DNA of 64,000 nucleotides from an uncultured Bacteroidota bacterium (GCA_903819975.1 CAIJFI010000004.1:186001-250000), one strand, 5' to 3'; counted from the first letter of the stretch, positions 18,705 through 28,236 are shown. Made by a program: numbers and translations. Notes: a model not told the origin generated them from the sequence alone.

Positions 18705-19792
18705 TGAATAGATTTAACCAATTCGTCGGTAGTAGCAATCCCTGATAGAATTTCAACTTTTTCGTAATCCATTAATCCCACTTTTACTTTACGCTTTTCT
18801 TTATTTGCTAAATAGACAAATTCATTATCTATCAAATAACTACGAGGAATTGTGATTGCCTTCTCTTTTACTTCTATAATTATATTTGCTTGTGCACTTA
18901 AATTAGGAAACAAATTATTGGGTTGTGTTGTGAAAACCGCGTCTACTTTAAAAGACTTAGAGTTTTTATTCATCAATGGATAAATATTTTCAATTACAGC
19001 CTCAAATGCTTGCCCTTTATAGCTATCCATAGATATCATTGCCTTTTGTCCCTTCTTTAGTTTTGATATATCGTATTCATCAACCTGTAATTCTACAAAA
19101 AATTTATTTGCATCTCCAACTACAGCAATTGGTGTTTGTGTTGTTACTAATTCACCTAATTCTTTGTTTATACTGTATACTCTTCCATTTACTTCACTAG
19201 TAATTACATAATCATTCATAGAGGTGGATGAAATGGCAGCACTCTTGCTAGTTTGCTTAGATTGAAAATCGATTTGCTTTTTTAAATCGTTTAATTTTAA
19301 TTTACTAGCATTAAATAAAGCGGTGCTATTTTTATATGTGATTTCTCTTTGGTCTAAATCATTTTTAGTTCCAATCTCATTGGACCATAATTTTTTTTGA
19401 CGTTCTAATAATGAACCGTCATTTTCCATTTTTAATTTAGCTACTTCTAATTCGTTTTGTGCCTGATGTAGTTTTTCTTGATTGCTTTCACTTGAAGAAT
19501 AATTGGCTAATAGTTTAGCATTTTCAAAACCCAATGTTTGTGCTTGGTTTGCTAGCTTTAAAATGGCCTGCCCTTTTTTAATAGGATCTCCTTCTTTTAC
19601 TAAAATAGAAGCAATAATTCCATTTACTTTTGAAAAAGCCTCATATTGATTTAAGCTTTTAACAGTTCCCGATGCATAAACCGAGGAGGTAATGTTTTCG
19701 ATTGTTGGATGCATCGTCTCCTGCTTGTGACCACATGAGCTTAATACTAGTAAAAGGCTTAAAAATAAGATGCTTAAGTTGATATGCTTCAT
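18701..19792 (-). CDS. Periplasmic adaptor lipoprotein, MacA/HlyD type
   Basis: Membrane-fusion protein linking the permease to an outer-membrane channel. A lipobox (VLSSC, C20) anchors it in a membrane. The order is barrel-lipoyl-coiled-coil-lipoyl-barrel: ILVKEGDPIKKGQAILKL near 65-82 is the first biotinyl-lipoyl half. Residues about 90-170 are a long coiled coil (KLHQAQNELEVAKLKMEND). A second lipoyl half (SEVNGRVYSINKELGELV) and a beta-barrel (DVDEYDISKLKKGQ-like) follow. It is the first gene of the three-gene operon and overlaps the permease by 4 bases (ATGA). Confidence 0.9.
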   Translation of the reverse strand: MKHINLSILFLSLLLVLSSCGHKQETMHPTIENITSSVYASGTVKSLNQYEAFSKVNGIIASILVKEGDPIKKGQAILKLANQAQTLGFENAKLLANYSSSESNQEKLHQAQNELEVAKLKMENDGSLLERQKKLWSNEIGTKNDLDQREITYKNSTALFNASKLKLNDLKKQIDFQSKQTSKSAAISSTSMNDYVITSEVNGRVYSINKELGELVTTQTPIAVVGDANKFFVELQVDEYDISKLKKGQKAMISMDSYKGQAFEAVIENIYPLMNKNSKSFKVDAVFTTQPNNLFPNLSAQANIIIEVKEKAITIPRSYLIDNEFVYLANKEKRKVKVGLMDYEKVEILSGIATTDELVKSIQ

Positions 19793-19862
19793 AGAGATTC
19801 CATTTCAAAATGATTGAATTGCTTCAGTGTTTAAGAAACACACCTAAAGTTAGCTCTTTTAT

Positions 19863-19900
19863 AAAAAAATAGGCAAAAAGAAGAATCCTTTTGCCTATTA
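19863..19900 (-). terminator. Intrinsic terminator after the propeller/phosphoesterase gene
   Basis: Minus-strand AATAGGCAAAA pairs with TTTTGCCTATT (arms 19868-19878 and 19889-19899), then a run of seven T. It separates the 806-residue protein gene from the export operon. Confidence 0.88.
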
Positions 19901-19921
19901 GGTTTATAAATTTAACATATG

Positions 19922-22342
19922 TTAATCGTCAAGATCTTTGCCAGGTTTCAACTTTAAAAATGCTGCTCTTTTTGGTGCAGGTACAACAGCCTGATCTCCT
20001 TTTAATCCCTTCCAAAGTACTTCCGTGAAATCATGGTCATTGATACTATCTTCTTTCTTAAAATTAAATTTCTCACTCTTGCGTTGAGCTAAAGAAGATT
20101 TCGTATTTTTTTCATTGATATCCCATCTTAAAGGCTTGGCTGTAAAGCCACCTATATTTATATTTTTATCAAAGCATTTCCACAATGTATTAGCCGCAGC
20201 GTCATACTGACTCATTGGTTGCATACCTAAAATAAGCTCGATTGTTTTTAATACCGAACTTGTCGTATAAGGTGTGTGATCCACCATCCCTCTTTTTACA
20301 AATCCACCTGCAATGTAAGCTGGACTTCTGTGAGCATCAACATGATCTGGCCCATCCTGTGCATCATCTTCTAAGATAAATACTACAGACTCGTTCCATA
20401 TTGGACTTTTACTTAAATATTCTACAAACATTCCAACTGCCAAATCATTGTCTGCGACGTGCGCATATGGCGAAGGTCGACCAAGTTTCATGCCCTCGGT
20501 ATGGTCGTTGATGAGTCTTAATGTATTTAGTCTAGGTACTTGATTAATAGCCAACAAAGAATCAAAATCACGTTTCCATTGTCCAACCCTTGTAGTGTCT
20601 CTTACTTTTTGATCCCAGCTAGTATAATAAGTACAGAAGTGGTTTTTTAATACGGGAATATTAGGTTTATAGTCATCTGCAAATTCGCCATAAGTACGAT
20701 AGGTTAGGCCGGCTCTTTTTGCAAAATCCCAAATGAACCCGTTTTTGTTATTCGCAATTGCTCTAGTACCTTCTGCGTCATAAGTTCCTCCTCTTCCACC
20801 ATAACTTGTTACCCAGTTTTTTTCTAAGTAATCGGTGGCATATCCACCCAATGTCCAATTATGACCGTCTGCACTAACTTCTCCATTCACATAAAAATTA
20901 TCAAGTAATACAAACTCTTTTGCCAAAGCATGCTGATTAGGTGTAATTTTTTCACCAAATAAACACAAGCTAGTATCTCCATTTCCCCCTGGCAGATCTC
21001 CTAAAATTTGATCGTAGGTTCTGTTTTCTTTTACAATATAGAATACGTATTTAATAGGAGAAGCGTCACCAATTTTTTGTGGTATTACTGAACCCGCTTC
21101 TGCATTTGATAATTGCTCTTTCTCTTTTGTGTAAGGCGTATTTTCATATACTGCTTTTGAATACAAAGCAAGTTGTTTATCAGAAGGCGTATTTATAATA
21201 CTAAGCGTACCTTTCATTAACCCACCAATATATTGTACTTGTTTAACTGATTTTAATAAACCTTTTTGTACTCCAAGTTGTGCATTCTTTTTATAAGGGT
21301 CCGGTCCAAGTGGATTTGCAAAAGAAGAAAAACCTTTTCCGTTTGTAACATATATTTTTTCTCCAACTGTTTTTACACAGGTTGGATACCAACCAACAGG
21401 AATAAAACCTTTTGCTTTACTATTGCCAATTTCACTAACATCAAAAACCGTTAAACAGTTATTATCGGCGTTTGCAATGTATAAGTTTTTTTCATTAGCG
21501 CTTAATGCAACACCATTTGTAGTTGACCCCGATGGAGCATTTGGATATAATGCCGCATCTAGGGTTTCAATTACCTTATTAGTTTTAGTATTAATCACTG
21601 AAACGCTGTTGTCGTCTGAGTTTGCAACAAATAAGTAGGTACCTTTTTTATTTAAACACAAATCATTTGGATGACTCCCTACTTCAATTTGATCTGTGAT
21701 TTTGTTAGTTGCAATATTGTAAATCAATAATTTTTTTGCACCCCAAATTGAAACGTATAAATCTTTTTTATTTGTAGATAAAATACAAGTATAAGCTTCT
21801 GCAGGCAATGCGGTTTTAGATGTAATTTTTTTAGTGTCAAGATTCACAACGTATAAAGCGTTGTTATCTTTTGTAACAACAAATAATTGGTTGTCGTTAA
21901 TACAAATACCCGCAGGCGATACTCTGGTTGGCCATTTTTCACCAAGCTTAATGGAATCTTTTAAAATTAGTTTGTTGTCATTTATAGCATATTGTAAAAT
22001 CCAGTTATCATTTCCTCCAGATGCGTATAAATATTTTTCATCCTTACTAAAAGCCAGTCCCAACCAGGATTTATCAATCTTAATATTATCAAGTACTTTA
22101 TCGGTAACAATATCAATTAACTGAATAGTTTGTGTGCTCTGGCCATTATTTGTAACCGCCATTAATTTTTTTGTTTCAGAAATTGCCATATTTAATGGCA
22201 GATCCCCAAGCGGTAAACTTTTACCTGCTGGACTTAATGCCCATCCGTTTGGCAATAATACACTATTTGATGTTTCACTATTTTGTGCATTGGATGTAAA
22301 CACAAAAACCAATAACAATAAACTGCATGCAATCTTTTTCAT
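19922..22342 (-). CDS. YncE-like beta-propeller fused to a phosphoesterase (PF04185-type) domain, secreted
   Basis: Residues 1-19 are a signal peptide (TSNAQ). Residues about 30-340 hold at least six propeller blades with YVTN-type repeats (LFVANSDDNSVSVINTKTNKV, LYIANADNNCLTVFDV). From about 430 an alkaline-phosphatase-superfamily domain of the phospholipase C/acid phosphatase type follows. ENRTYDQILG is its nucleophile-bearing first motif, SADGHNWTLGGYATDYLE the middle, and FILEDDAQDGPDHVDAHRSPAY the late metal-binding motif. It is thus a predicted exported phosphatase or phosphodiesterase with a built-in recognition propeller. The architecture recurs in Bacteroidota, but the substrate is not known to me. 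It appears monocistronic. Confidence 0.87.
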   Translation of the reverse strand: MKKIACSLLLLVFVFTSNAQNSETSNSVLLPNGWALSPAGKSLPLGDLPLNMAISETKKLMAVTNNGQSTQTIQLIDIVTDKVLDNIKIDKSWLGLAFSKDEKYLYASGGNDNWILQYAINDNKLILKDSIKLGEKWPTRVSPAGICINDNQLFVVTKDNNALYVVNLDTKKITSKTALPAEAYTCILSTNKKDLYVSIWGAKKLLIYNIATNKITDQIEVGSHPNDLCLNKKGTYLFVANSDDNSVSVINTKTNKVIETLDAALYPNAPSGSTTNGVALSANEKNLYIANADNNCLTVFDVSEIGNSKAKGFIPVGWYPTCVKTVGEKIYVTNGKGFSSFANPLGPDPYKKNAQLGVQKGLLKSVKQVQYIGGLMKGTLSIINTPSDKQLALYSKAVYENTPYTKEKEQLSNAEAGSVIPQKIGDASPIKYVFYIVKENRTYDQILGDLPGGNGDTSLCLFGEKITPNQHALAKEFVLLDNFYVNGEVSADGHNWTLGGYATDYLEKNWVTSYGGRGGTYDAEGTRAIANNKNGFIWDFAKRAGLTYRTYGEFADDYKPNIPVLKNHFCTYYTSWDQKVRDTTRVGQWKRDFDSLLAINQVPRLNTLRLINDHTEGMKLGRPSPYAHVADNDLAVGMFVEYLSKSPIWNESVVFILEDDAQDGPDHVDAHRSPAYIAGGFVKRGMVDHTPYTTSSVLKTIELILGMQPMSQYDAAANTLWKCFDKNINIGGFTAKPLRWDINEKNTKSSLAQRKSEKFNFKKEDSINDHDFTEVLWKGLKGDQAVVPAPKRAAFLKLKPGKDLDD

Positions 22343-22407
22343 AATAAAAAATTATGCTACAATTTAATGATTCTATTGCAAGCTTGTATCAAGTAACCAA
22401 TAGATTC

Positions 22408-23673
22408 TTATTTTGTTAATATGGGCTTTGCCTTAAATACAATTTTTTTTGTGGCATCTATTTTTAACCAAACAAAAGAGCCCATTAATACAATGATGCC
22501 AATATATAATACTGGTAAATAATATCCATATATCGATGCTAGGTAACCAAAAAATACAGTACTAAAATAGGCGCCTAAAAGACCAGCACTATTCATGGCT
22601 CCAGAAATGGTACCACTGCGGCTTCCACCCATATCCATCGCTACGGCCCAAGCCACAGGCGCCGTTAAGTCCATAAATGCCATTCCCAAGCCAAGTGCAA
22701 TAATTGCGGTTAGGTTATCATCTACTAAGGCAGCCCCCATTATACAAATGCCTGCAACAAATAGTCCAATCATTGGAACAATACGTCTGCCCCATTTTTT
22801 ACCCCATTTTACACATGCTCTATCACTTAACCAACCACCTGCAAAACAGCCCATAGCAGCTAATATATAAGGAAGAGAGGATGCCCATATTAATTGTGCA
22901 GGAGCAATGTGTCTTCCTTTTTGTAAATAAGTGTGAAACCAACTTTGAAAAAAATAAGCACCCACCGCATAACAGATATACATGCCCAATAAAAACCAAA
23001 GATTACTTGAAGTAAATCCACTCCAAAACGATGTTGTTGCGTGATCATTTTCCTCGGGTAGATCTCTATTATCCTGGATGTATTTTAATTCCTCACTTGA
23101 AATTGAGTTGCTTTGTGAAGGATCTTCTTTCTGCCAAAACAAAAAAATAATTGCCCATACAATACCTACTAAACCCAATACCCAAAAGGAGCTATGCCAA
23201 CTATATTTTTGTTGAATTGGAATCACAATTACTGGTGCGAGTGCTGCACCTAATCGGCTTGCTCCCCAAATAATTGCTTGTGCCCTGCCTCGTTCCAAAA
23301 CTGGAAACCATTTAGACAATAAGATAGATGTGTTTGGATATGCACCGGCTTCACCCACTCCAAAAAGAAATCTTACTACAAGCAACATGACAAATCCATT
23401 TGCAAATCCGGTAAGAATAGTAAAAACCGACCACCAAATAACTACGCGTATTAATATTTTCTTTCCACCGAGTCTGTCCCCTAAAAAGCCGGTAGGTACT
23501 TCAAAGCTAGCATAGGCAAGTGTAAACATTCCCAAAATCCAACCCCACTGCACAGTACTTAAATGTAGGTCCGACATAATATTGCTACTTGCCGAGGATA
23601 TTGCAATTCTGTCTAAAAAAGTTATCATTGACAACAAAGACAATATCAACAATACTTGGTAGCGTTTTTTCAT
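22408..23673 (-). CDS. MFS transporter, anion:cation symporter (ACS) type
   Basis: Twelve-helix inner-membrane carrier. The family signature after helix 2 is GFLGDRLGGKKILIR, and FLDRIAISSAS in helix 1 is typical of ACS members that carry hexuronates, galactonate or other organic anions. FLFGVGEAGAYPNTSILLSKWFP in helix 4 is a hallmark of this subfamily. The central cytosolic loop is near 190-215. Length (421) is normal. It starts 27 bases downstream of the serine hydrolase gene on the same strand, so both could be one unit: hydrolysis of an ester or peptide outside and uptake of the acid product (inference). Confidence 0.9.
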   Translation of the reverse strand: MKKRYQVLLILSLLSMITFLDRIAISSASSNIMSDLHLSTVQWGWILGMFTLAYASFEVPTGFLGDRLGGKKILIRVVIWWSVFTILTGFANGFVMLLVVRFLFGVGEAGAYPNTSILLSKWFPVLERGRAQAIIWGASRLGAALAPVIVIPIQQKYSWHSSFWVLGLVGIVWAIIFLFWQKEDPSQSNSISSEELKYIQDNRDLPEENDHATTSFWSGFTSSNLWFLLGMYICYAVGAYFFQSWFHTYLQKGRHIAPAQLIWASSLPYILAAMGCFAGGWLSDRACVKWGKKWGRRIVPMIGLFVAGICIMGAALVDDNLTAIIALGLGMAFMDLTAPVAWAVAMDMGGSRSGTISGAMNSAGLLGAYFSTVFFGYLASIYGYYLPVLYIGIIVLMGSFVWLKIDATKKIVFKAKPILTK

Positions 23674-23700
23674 TAACCCAAATTATATAAAATTGGGCAT

Positions 23701-24762
23701 TTATTTTAAATACAATGCTGCTATTTTATGTACTTCTTCGATTGGGTCATGTTCATTTCGATTAGTAAGTACAATGACCATTAATTTTTGTTCAGGAAAT
23801 AATCCAACTGAATTTCTAAAGCCTATTGAACTACCATCATGAAATGGATGTGTAATATTTTGAAAATCTTCCACATGCCATCCATATCCATAATCAATTA
23901 CTTTTCCATTATCTAGTTTTGTCTTATCCCAAGCACGCATCTGTTGCGCTTCACTAATTAATTTGTAAGACCACAATGCTTTAATCCATTTAGTATATTC
24001 TAATACGTTTGTATAAATACCCCCATCCCCTAATACAGCACTGGTAAGGCTTTGGTCGGTCTGAATCCATGTTCCATTTTCAAAAGTATTTCCATATGCT
24101 CTGTTTGCAACAACGCTTTTTCCATCTTCAAATGCAACTGTTGTTTTCATATGAAGTGTCTTAAATATATTTTCTTTTAAAAATTGTGCAAAAGGTTTTC
24201 CGCTAACCTGCTCTACAATTAATGCTAGAATTGCATATCCCGTATTGCTGTATTTATATTGGCTTCCTGCGGGAAAATATAAAGAGTCGGACAAAAACAT
24301 TAACTGCAAACAATTAGTATCGTGTAATTGTATTTTTTGACTTATCGGCATTAAGTCCTCATAGTCAATCAAACCAGATGAATGTGTCAAAAGGTCTTTG
24401 ATTCTAATTTTTGAAATATACGCAGGTAATAGTGAAAAATATTTTGAAATTGGATCGTCCAAAGAAAGTTTTTTCTTTTGCTCTAATAATAGAATTGACA
24501 TTGCCGTAAACTGTTTTGTTACGGAGGCTAATCTAAAATTAGTGTTAGGCTTAATAGATTCTTGCTTAACAATATTGCTTAGGCCATAGCCCTTTTTAAA
24601 TACAATTTTATTGTTTTTTAAAACCAACACACTTGCCCCAGGTTCATTGGGTGCTGCGTATTTTGAAACAATGGAATCAATAGCCGCTGCCAATTGTTTT
24701 TTAGATTGTGCTTGAGCCGATATCGCAAAGCATAATACTATTCCGAAAATCAGTTTTTTCAT
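23701..24762 (-). CDS. Secreted serine hydrolase, beta-lactamase class C / D-aminopeptidase fold
   Basis: Penicillin-recognising serine hydrolase. The ATG at 24762 (MKKLIFGIVL) begins a clean signal peptide ending SAQAQ; a TTG nine bases upstream is less likely. The SxxK motif is S80-V-T-K83, the YxN motif is YKYSNTGY, and the HxG-like motif is FHDGSS. This is the class C-like set shared by esterases, D-stereospecific peptidases and true beta-lactamases; no feature singles out beta-lactam hydrolysis. Length (353) is typical. It is followed by the MFS carrier on the same strand. Two other proteins of this type lie at 48.2 and 63.4 kb. Confidence 0.87.
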   Translation of the reverse strand: MKKLIFGIVLCFAISAQAQSKKQLAAAIDSIVSKYAAPNEPGASVLVLKNNKIVFKKGYGLSNIVKQESIKPNTNFRLASVTKQFTAMSILLLEQKKKLSLDDPISKYFSLLPAYISKIRIKDLLTHSSGLIDYEDLMPISQKIQLHDTNCLQLMFLSDSLYFPAGSQYKYSNTGYAILALIVEQVSGKPFAQFLKENIFKTLHMKTTVAFEDGKSVVANRAYGNTFENGTWIQTDQSLTSAVLGDGGIYTNVLEYTKWIKALWSYKLISEAQQMRAWDKTKLDNGKVIDYGYGWHVEDFQNITHPFHDGSSIGFRNSVGLFPEQKLMVIVLTNRNEHDPIEEVHKIAALYLK

Positions 24763-24879
24763 TAGGATCAACTTTATAGATAATGGTAGATGATTATTAT
24801 TTATCCAATAAATTTAAACTATTATGTCTAATAAAATCTAGCCAAAATAGTAATATCTTTAAATGGTAAATTATTAAAC

Positions 24880-26160
24880 ATGACTTTTCGAAAAAGCAAC
24901 CCAATAGATAGAAGAAAGTTTTTAGGACTTACAGGTTTAACAGCAGCATCTTTGCCTCTAAGCAAGTTTGCCATTGGGCAATCTGCAACGCCTAGCTTGT
25001 ATAACAATTCTTTTAAGGACCGAATTGTTCCAATTAGTGTCGAAGAGCGTAAACAAAGAATTGCAAAAGCACAGGAGTTAATGGCTAAGGAAAAAATGGA
25101 TGCTATCTTTTTAGAAGGAACTACGTCTTGTTATTATTTTACTGGAATGCGCTGGGGGCAGAGTGAGCGTACGTTTGGTGTGGTGATTCCTGCAAAAGGA
25201 TCCATTGTATATATCTGTCCAAAATTTGAAGAAGACAGAGCTAAGGAATTAATTAAACCAGAATACGGAACCGAAGTGCGTTGTTGGGAAGAACATGAAA
25301 GTCCATATGCTTTAATATTAGGCGCAGTAAAAGATAGAGGCGTTAAACACCATCGAATCGGAATGGAAGAACGGGTTCGTTTTTTCATTGCGGATGGCGT
25401 AAAAAAATTAGCAACAGGTTTTGAGATAGTTGATGCTACACCTATTACGGCAGGATGTAGAATGATCAAAAGCAAGGCTGAAATTGCTTTGCTACAAATT
25501 GCGAATGATGTTACAATTGAGGCATATAAAATGGCATTTCCTTCGGTTCATGCTGGTATGTCACAATCAGAGTTCAGTGGTAATATTAGTGCCGCATTCA
25601 GAAAACTTGGATTTAGTGGAGGTGCCATGGTGATAGTAGGAAAGTATTCTGCTTTGCCTCACGGAAGTATTGTACCGCAAACAATTCAAGAGGGAGATAT
25701 TGTATTAATTGATGGTGGTACAACCTGCGAAGGGTATGAGTCGGATATTTCTAGAACCATTGTAGTAGGAAAACCAACTCAGAGACAAATTGATGTTTGG
25801 AATTTAGAGAAACAAGCACAAGATGCTGCATTTGCAGCTATTAAAATTGGTGCTCCATGTGAAGTTGTTGATGCTGCAGCAAGAGCCGTAATTGAAAAAG
25901 CGGGATTTCATAAAAACTATCAATTGCCAGGCCTACCGCATAGAACAGGCCATGGTATTGGATTAGAAGGGCACGAATGGACCAATTTTGTAAAAGGAAA
26001 TAAAACTCCAATACAAGTGGGCATGTGTTTTAGCAACGAACCTACTATTTCAATTCCTGGTGAATTTGGAATAAGATTAGAAGATTGTTTATACATAAGT
26101 GAAGATGGTCCTCATTTCTTTACAAAGCAAAGTGTTTCTATAGAACAACCTTTTGGATAA
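24880..26160 (+). CDS. Tat-exported M24 metallopeptidase (Xaa-Pro aminopeptidase/prolidase family)
   Basis: Dinuclear metallopeptidase acting on Xaa-Pro bonds, by family. The N-terminus carries a twin-arginine signal (DRRKFLGLTG at 10-19), so the folded enzyme is probably periplasmic. The creatinase-like N-domain spans about 55-190 and the pita-bread catalytic domain about 200-415. All five metal ligands are present: D278 and D289 (IDGGTTCEGYESDIS), H358 (RTGHGIGLEGHE), E387 (SNEPTI) and E401 (GIRLED). An active peptidase is expected. It is monocistronic and ends five bases from a convergent gene. Confidence 0.92.
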   Translation: MTFRKSNPIDRRKFLGLTGLTAASLPLSKFAIGQSATPSLYNNSFKDRIVPISVEERKQRIAKAQELMAKEKMDAIFLEGTTSCYYFTGMRWGQSERTFGVVIPAKGSIVYICPKFEEDRAKELIKPEYGTEVRCWEEHESPYALILGAVKDRGVKHHRIGMEERVRFFIADGVKKLATGFEIVDATPITAGCRMIKSKAEIALLQIANDVTIEAYKMAFPSVHAGMSQSEFSGNISAAFRKLGFSGGAMVIVGKYSALPHGSIVPQTIQEGDIVLIDGGTTCEGYESDISRTIVVGKPTQRQIDVWNLEKQAQDAAFAAIKIGAPCEVVDAAARAVIEKAGFHKNYQLPGLPHRTGHGIGLEGHEWTNFVKGNKTPIQVGMCFSNEPTISIPGEFGIRLEDCLYISEDGPHFFTKQSVSIEQPFG

Positions 26161-26165
26161 TTTAA

Positions 26166-27593
26166 TTAGTTGATTGTGTGTAAACTAATAAAGGCCGAGG
26201 GTGTTGCTGGTCTTGAAGGTGTGACCGTTGTAGAGGGTGTTCCAGTTAATACACTATTTGCATTTTTAACGCTAAAGTAAAGTTCTACATAATCGTTCAC
26301 TCCTAGATCAATATAATAAGACCCAGTAATTATATTTTTAACGCCAGCTCCAAGCAGTGTATATAAGTAATTGGTATTAGGATAGGCACTGCTATTACGC
26401 CTAATCCAAACATTTAATTCATCGGTACCAGCATCTGATTTTATTAATTGCAAGCTATAATTAAGTTGGTATACACCAGCTTCTACAACACTTATGCGGG
26501 TTGGGTTTCCAGAAGTATTAGTAGTCACATTTATTTTATTAGCCAAATGCTGAAAATAAAATTTGACCGCTGTCGCGGTAGCTATTGTGGTTGCTTGTCG
26601 GCTAGTGTCGTAAAATAATCCGTAATTATTTTTTACTGGACTATAGCCTAAGCCTGTTAAGATATCGGTATTATTTAATGCACCTGCGGAAATTTTTGAA
26701 TTAATTCGATTGCTTAAACTAGAAGTGTCTATTTTAGGTATCGCATTAATCCTGCTTGACAAGTTTAATGTATCACTCGTGTTTAGTTTTTGACTGATCC
26801 TTGTAGACATCGCTAAAGTGTCTATGCTGTTTAATTTTAAGTTAATGCGATTAGATAACTTTACCGTATCCGTCCCACTAAGTTTTAAATTAATGCGGTT
26901 GCTCATGCTAGTGGTATCTAATTTTGGAATACTATTAATTCTTGTTGACAAGCTTAAAGTATCCAAACTGTTCAATTTTAAATTAATTCGATTACTTAAT
27001 GTGATTGTGTCTGATTTTTTTAATTTTTCATTTAAAACTATGCCAGTTGCAATACTAATTGGCTTAAGACTATCAGGAGAGTTGTTGATTTTATCTATGT
27101 TTAAAATTTTTACAATCTCCTTAATACTCGCAACGCCGGTTCCCCCAAACTCAATGGGAATAATGCTATTAACAGTATTAGCTTTGTCGGCATACAAAGC
27201 TAAAGGAACATAATTTATTTTTTCAATACCGGCGCTTACAAATGACAATGAATTATTAGGATCAATCTCTACATGTAAAAAATAATCTCCTTTGTTCCAG
27301 GGAATATTTTTAAAATCACCAGTTGTAATTATTTTTCCATTTTCGTCCGCACCCATTTCTACAAAAAACAATCCTAGCATATTAGTGGTAACGGATTTTA
27401 TTTCTTGGTATTCAATTACACTCGTTGATGTATCACTAATAATTGATAGTCTTAAAGTAATTTGTTTGTTTGGAATAATCATTCCATTTTGATTTCGAGC
27501 AATTGCTTGCAAGTGAATGCCCTTGGTATTTTGGGCACTAGTGTATATTGACAAGCCTAATAAAAATAATAGAAATGTTAGAATGCGTTTCAT
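26166..27593 (-). CDS. Secreted fibre-like protein with seven 15-16-residue repeats
   Basis: Not a named family that I can fix. Residues 1-21 are a signal peptide. Residues about 25-140 match the Bacteroidota surface-protein N-domain pattern (IHLQAIARNQNG ... LHVEIDPN ... VPLALYADKA). GGTGVASIKEIVKILNI (150-166) resembles the GGTG motif of phage-tail-type fibres. Residues 194-302 hold seven imperfect repeats of consensus DTxxLSNRINxKLN. From about 325 a beta-rich C-domain (AGVYQLNYSLQL, LNVWIRRN, VNDYVELYFSV) resembles C1q/TNF-like trimeric heads. I infer a trimeric surface fibre or adhesin. It overlaps by 4 bases the gene before it, which encodes a T9SS sorting-domain-like protein, so the two are co-translated. 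Confidence 0.75.
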   Translation of the reverse strand: MKRILTFLLFLLGLSIYTSAQNTKGIHLQAIARNQNGMIIPNKQITLRLSIISDTSTSVIEYQEIKSVTTNMLGLFFVEMGADENGKIITTGDFKNIPWNKGDYFLHVEIDPNNSLSFVSAGIEKINYVPLALYADKANTVNSIIPIEFGGTGVASIKEIVKILNIDKINNSPDSLKPISIATGIVLNEKLKKSDTITLSNRINLKLNSLDTLSLSTRINSIPKLDTTSMSNRINLKLSGTDTVKLSNRINLKLNSIDTLAMSTRISQKLNTSDTLNLSSRINAIPKIDTSSLSNRINSKISAGALNNTDILTGLGYSPVKNNYGLFYDTSRQATTIATATAVKFYFQHLANKINVTTNTSGNPTRISVVEAGVYQLNYSLQLIKSDAGTDELNVWIRRNSSAYPNTNYLYTLLGAGVKNIITGSYYIDLGVNDYVELYFSVKNANSVLTGTPSTTVTPSRPATPSAFISLHTIN

Positions 27594-28150
27594 TGTTGGT
27601 TTTGAATAAGTTTAATGATTTTTGTTCTATGTGTGTTTTCTCCAATGTTATAATACAAGTACAAATAACAAATTGGGTAGCTTAACTTTGGTATGATAAA
27701 TTCTTGATAGTAATTATAACCGGAGTACACTCCCGGAAAATGATAAACTAATGCTCCTTTAAAATTTCTTAGTTGTACAGCAGTTATAACAATGCCATCC
27801 TGTTTACATTGTATATAGAAGTGATTGTAAAATGGGTTTGGCCCTACTTTAATTTGGAGATCAAAACTATCTTGACTTTGATATAATAGTAATGGGTCGT
27901 ATATATTTTGTAAAAAGCCAGATGACAATAAGTATAAAGGGTGCTTTGAAAATGTAGTAGCCATTGGGGATTCACCAATACTCCAGTCTATAATATGGGT
28001 ATCGTTTTCCCAGGAATGTCCAGCAACATTAATTAAATATGGGTCTAAAGAAGCCTTGTTAATATGATTTTGTGCATATTCGGTAATGGGAATGCCAAAT
28101 AATAATAGAAAGCATATTGGATGTTTTGAGGTAGAAAATAAAGTACCCAT
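27590..28150 (-). CDS. Small secreted protein with T9SS-type C-terminal sorting-like domain
   Basis: Residues about 10-26 are a signal peptide (ICFLLLFGIPITEYAQ). A middle region (NVAGHSWENDTHIIDWSIGESPMATTF) has the GE[SP]-type signature often seen before Por/T9SS sorting domains. Residues about 100-186 look like a type A sorting domain: VGPNPFYNHFYIQCKQDG gives the PNP motif, LRNFKGALVYHFPG the central strand and KIIKLIQNQ the end. The protein is almost only a sorting domain with a short leader, so it may be an attachment or adaptor factor for the fibre protein encoded 4 bases overlapping downstream (inference). A -7 element lies 20 bases upstream. Confidence 0.72.
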   Translation of the reverse strand: MGTLFSTSKHPICFLLLFGIPITEYAQNHINKASLDPYLINVAGHSWENDTHIIDWSIGESPMATTFSKHPLYLLSSGFLQNIYDPLLLYQSQDSFDLQIKVGPNPFYNHFYIQCKQDGIVITAVQLRNFKGALVYHFPGVYSGYNYYQEFIIPKLSYPICYLYLYYNIGENTHRTKIIKLIQNQQ

Positions 28151-28170
28151 ACCATTGAAATTGTTATTTT

Positions 28171-28178
28171 CAAAAGTA
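28171..28178 (-). promoter_or_regulatory. -7 promoter element TACTTTTG for the fibre operon
   Basis: Minus-strand TACTTTTG matches TAnnTTTG perfectly, 20 bases before the ATG at 28150. Confidence 0.45.
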
Positions 28179-28236
28179 TGGGTATCAAAAAAAGTATTTG
28201 CCGAACAGTATAATGTAAAGAAACAGCCCTGTTATT

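Noticed and set aside
21834-22367. Plus-strand frames opposite the propeller/phosphoesterase gene
   Set aside because: Antisense shadows; the minus-strand frame has a signal peptide, repeats and motifs.
23701-24762. True beta-lactamase (also considered at 48164 and 63387)
   Set aside because: SxxK and YxN alone are shared with esterases and D-peptidases; nothing specific to beta-lactam hydrolysis.
28200-28232. Short hairpin AACAG/CTGTT after the class V aminotransferase gene
   Set aside because: Only a 5-bp stem without a T-run on the coding strand.
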